DNA of 64,000 bases from an uncultured Gammaproteobacteria bacterium (lineage in GTDB: Bacteria > Pseudomonadota > Gammaproteobacteria > Steroidobacterales > Foliamicaceae): the NCBI GenBank assembly GCA_951828235.1, contig OX639965.1, positions 889,191-953,190 of the forward strand. The letters are read 5' to 3'. A program made the translations under genes and the position numbers. This document shows, one piece after another, positions 61,902-64,000 of this stretch. The notes beneath the pieces were generated by a model. The model was not told the origin of the DNA, did no database searches, and saw only the letters and a program-made list of their open reading frames with translations. Position 1 is the first letter of the stretch; every line of letters begins with the position of its first letter.

Positions 61902-63115
61902 GAGGGGCTCCTCATTGCCGCGGCCATGACTGCCCGCGAATCAGGCGCAGAGCCGCCTGACCGCAGGTTGGAGCGCAAGGACCGATCCACGCCCACGCCA
62001 TGCGGCCGTCCTGCCCGGCACATGACCGTGGCCGTTTGCGCCTGCGAAATCGGCAGACCGCGCGAGGCCCAACTGAACAGCCACCTCAAGCGCCGGTTGC
62101 TCGCCGTATTGAGATTGCTCGCCAGAATGGTCGCCTTGACCGTGCGCCGGGACACCTTGACCTCATCGCCCGATGTGAAATACGGGTTGCGGTAGAGTTT
62201 CTTCAAGGTCATGATCGCCAGCCCCAGGGTCCATAAGCAGAACCGCCGAATGCCGGCTTCCCGCATCGGAATCATGCAGGTAAACTCCAGCGCATTGCGC
62301 AAGTGCCTATGGGTGACCCCGATCAGGGACTTCAGGCCGGCCTGAAAATCGTCCGTGCTGTGAAACTTCTCCAGCCGCTTCAATTGGGAGCCACGGCCGG
62401 AAAAAAGCACCTGCGGCAACCAGCATGTTCCGCGGCGACGGTCCTCCCAGGTGTCCTTAAGGATGTTCGTCATCTGCAGACCCAGGCCGAATGACACCGC
62501 CAAACGGCGCAGTTTCCGGCGGTGCTTCAGCAGGTCCGGGCAGTGCATGCAGAACAACTCCGCGAGCAGCTCGCCCACCACACCGGCCACCACGCAACAA
62601 TACGCCCCGAGTTCTTCCAGGTCGCGAAGTCCCATGAGGCTCTTGTTGCGCTGAAACTTCGGCATCCCCGAGCACATGACGACCAGGCACCGCGTCACAG
62701 CCTGCTGTTCCCCCGTGCTGAAGCCTCGCAATACTCGAACCACCCTGGCCGTGTTGCGAACCAGGTTGCGCTCGTCCGGCAGTACCTGATCCGATAACCG
62801 GGGCGTCAAGGCAACGGCGAAAGCCTCCGCGTCCTCTTCGCCCTCAATGACAGCCAGGAAACGCTGATGAAACTCCGTTTTCCACTCATGTTCGAGCGAC
62901 GGGTCGTCTTCAATCGTGTCGGCAATACGGCACAGCAGATAGGCCGTCGCGACCACGTCCGCAAGCTTCTTCGGCAGCACCGGAATCGTCAATGCGAACG
63001 TGCGCGAGACACCGGGAAGAATGCGAGCCTGGTACTCGCGATCATGCGAGTACGGCTCCATTTGGCCATGACTCATTCCAATAGAACCCCCGCTCTGTTG
63101 GCCATAAAGCCTCAT
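61898..63115 (-). CDS. Squalene synthase (farnesyl-diphosphate farnesyltransferase type)
   Basis: 405 residues from ATG 63115 with AGGAGGT 7 bases upstream, the strongest start in the locus. SRTFALTIPVLP and first Asp-rich motif CRIADTIEDDP at about 62-72; YCCVVAGVVGELL; second motif MTNILKDTWEDRRRGTCWLP. It condenses two farnesyl diphosphates to squalene and so feeds the monooxygenase-cyclase. The full set of motifs and length match the single-enzyme eukaryote-like synthase, not the HpnCDE route. First gene of the sterol operon. Confidence 0.9.
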   Translation of the reverse strand: MRLYGQQSGGSIGMSHGQMEPYSHDREYQARILPGVSRTFALTIPVLPKKLADVVATAYLLCRIADTIEDDPSLEHEWKTEFHQRFLAVIEGEEDAEAFAVALTPRLSDQVLPDERNLVRNTARVVRVLRGFSTGEQQAVTRCLVVMCSGMPKFQRNKSLMGLRDLEELGAYCCVVAGVVGELLAELFCMHCPDLLKHRRKLRRLAVSFGLGLQMTNILKDTWEDRRRGTCWLPQVLFSGRGSQLKRLEKFHSTDDFQAGLKSLIGVTHRHLRNALEFTCMIPMREAGIRRFCLWTLGLAIMTLKKLYRNPYFTSGDEVKVSRRTVKATILASNLNTASNRRLRWLFSWASRGLPISQAQTATVMCRAGRPHGVGVDRSLRSNLRSGGSAPDSRAVMAAAMRSPS

Positions 63116-63183
63116 TCTGCCACCTCCTGCCCCGCATCCGCGATACGGACGGAATGGCGGTCAATAGACGCTTAGTGGAATTG

Positions 63184-63192
63184 ACTATACCA
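63184..63192 (-). promoter_or_regulatory. Candidate extended -10 promoter for the sterol operon
   Basis: On the minus strand the bases read TGG then TATAGT, an extended -10 pattern. A matching -35 is weak. It would give a leader of about 60 bases before the squalene synthase start at 63115. The surrounding 220-base gap is AT-rich and also has to hold the promoter of the divergent sensor gene. Confidence 0.35.
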
Positions 63193-63335
63193 AAACTCTG
63201 TGGGATTCTTGTGTGGTTCGTCATTCATTTCGTGTGTTTTTCGGGAATTGACGATAGCCGGACACAGGGGCATCCAGGGAACCACGCCGTGAGCATGTCA
63301 TCGCTTGAACGCGCAGGCGCATGGGCCGCCCTGTC

Positions 63336-64000
63336 ATGACGGGAGAATCCGTGCCTGAGATTGATGCGCCCCAGGCGCGGATCTCGCAATTGAGCGCGGC
63401 GATCCTGCGCATCAGTGCGAGTCTGGATCTCGCCACCGTGCTGCAGGAGGTGGTCGACAGCGCCCGCGCGCTTACCTATGCGCGCTACGGCGTAATTGTT
63501 ACCTTTGACCAGACGGGCGTAGTGCGCGACTTTGTGACCTCCGGATTCACGGCCGAAGAAAAGCGTCGGTTCACGGAGTGGCCCGACGGGCCACGACTGC
63601 TGGCGGACCTCCGCCACCGGCCGGGAACGCTGAAGCTGGCGGACCTGCCGGACTACGTGCACGACCACGGCTTCTTCTCGAAGCTGATGCCGTCCAAGAC
63701 GCTTCAGTCGATGCCGATGCTCCACCACGGCGAGCAAGTGGGTAGTTTCCTGGTTGCGGAAAAGGCGGACGCTGCGGACTTCACGAGCGAGGACGAGGAG
63801 TTGCTGATGCTGTTTGCCTCCCAGGCGGCAACGGCCATCGACAATGCGCGCACCCATCGCGACGAGCGGCGGGCGCGCGCCGATCTCGAAGCACTGGTGG
63901 AAACGTCGCCGGTGGGTGTGGTGGTAGTCGACGCGGGGTTGGGAAGACCGATGTCGGTCAATCGGGAGGCCAAGAGGATCGTGGAAACTCTGCGCACGCC
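63336..64000 (+). CDS. GAF/PAS sensor protein, N-terminal part (runs off window)
   Basis: At least 221 residues. A GAF domain (ILRISASLDLATVLQEVVDSARALTYARYGVI to FTSEDEELLMLFASQAATAIDNARTH) is followed by the start of a PAS domain (ALVETSPVGVVVVDAGLG). This is the usual front end of a histidine kinase, diguanylate cyclase or LuxR regulator; the output domain lies outside. Start ATG 63336, or GTG 63351, which has GGGAG 5 bases upstream and may be better. Divergent to the sterol operon across a shared promoter region, so it may control it. Confidence 0.75.
   Translation, partial: MTGESVPEIDAPQARISQLSAAILRISASLDLATVLQEVVDSARALTYARYGVIVTFDQTGVVRDFVTSGFTAEEKRRFTEWPDGPRLLADLRHRPGTLKLADLPDYVHDHGFFSKLMPSKTLQSMPMLHHGEQVGSFLVAEKADAADFTSEDEELLMLFASQAATAIDNARTHRDERRARADLEALVETSPVGVVVVDAGLGRPMSVNREAKRIVETLRT

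Noticed and set aside
61898..63115. Phytoene synthase or HpnC/HpnD-type enzyme
   Set aside because: Full set of squalene synthase motifs, length and pathway context favour one-enzyme squalene synthase; no HpnCDE set is present.
63154..63339. 61-residue frame before the sensor gene
   Set aside because: No ribosome site or similarity; the AT-rich region is more likely regulatory.
1..64000. tRNA, rRNA, CRISPR arrays, prophage or complete insertion sequences
   Set aside because: Looked for cloverleaf-like segments, regularly spaced repeats and transposase motifs by eye; none was convincing.

Overview
The window is GC-rich, densely packed bacterial chromosome. It is most likely from an uncultured gammaproteobacterium: RpoH, FtsEX, RsmD-CoaD, TatABC and YadG-type sequences are all gammaproteobacterial in character. 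The many TonB-dependent receptors, amidohydrolases and beta-propeller proteins suit a marine or host-associated heterotroph. No rRNA, tRNA or CRISPR array was seen. Species-level placement is not possible from the sequence alone.

Layout. 1-9.5 kb: end of a TonB-dependent receptor, three amidohydrolase-type genes in a row (one lacking the usual metal ligands, one fused to a beta-propeller), a PaiB-like flavoprotein, an AraC regulator and an HSL-type esterase. 9.5-29.9 kb: an AGCS sodium symporter with an unusual insert, RpoH, two TonB-dependent receptors, a UbiD-type decarboxylase, a cytochrome c/PQQ-dehydrogenase fusion, a Tat-exported amidohydrolase, an acyl-CoA dehydrogenase, small enzymes, a helix-hairpin-helix repeat protein and an OPT transporter. 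30-32 kb: dtd and tatABC. 32.4-41 kb: a tightly overlapping minus-strand arginine operon, argR-argG-(P-loop protein)-argC-argD-argF'-argB-argH-thioesterase. Its carbamoyltransferase looks like the N-acyl (probably N-succinyl) ornithine type. 41-46.6 kb: an orphan YadG ATPase, ftsEX, rsmD, coaD and ggt.

46.7-63.1 kb is the most striking part: a predicted bacterial sterol synthesis and trafficking locus. A minus-strand operon reads squalene synthase, HMG-CoA synthase family, SdmB-like 3beta-hydroxysteroid dehydrogenase, SdmA-like Rieske oxygenase, ERG24-type sterol C14 reductase, CYP51, and a single 1134-residue polypeptide that joins squalene monooxygenase to oxidosqualene cyclase. Convergent to it, on the plus strand, lie a TPR protein, an RND/MMPL exporter, a LolA-like periplasmic protein and a sterol C24-methyltransferase. 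Together these would make oxidosqualene, cyclise it (probably to lanosterol), remove the C14 and C4 methyl groups, alkylate the side chain, and perhaps move the product to the outer membrane. A GAF/PAS sensor gene begins divergently at the right edge.

Several intergenic regions carry strong inverted repeats. Two of them (18161-18428 and 56776-57046) share an unusual plan: 33-34-bp terminal arms enclose two oppositely oriented hairpin modules with different stems but similar 66-67-nt loops. One fills the whole gap between two divergent genes. The other interrupts the sterol operon just upstream of CYP51.
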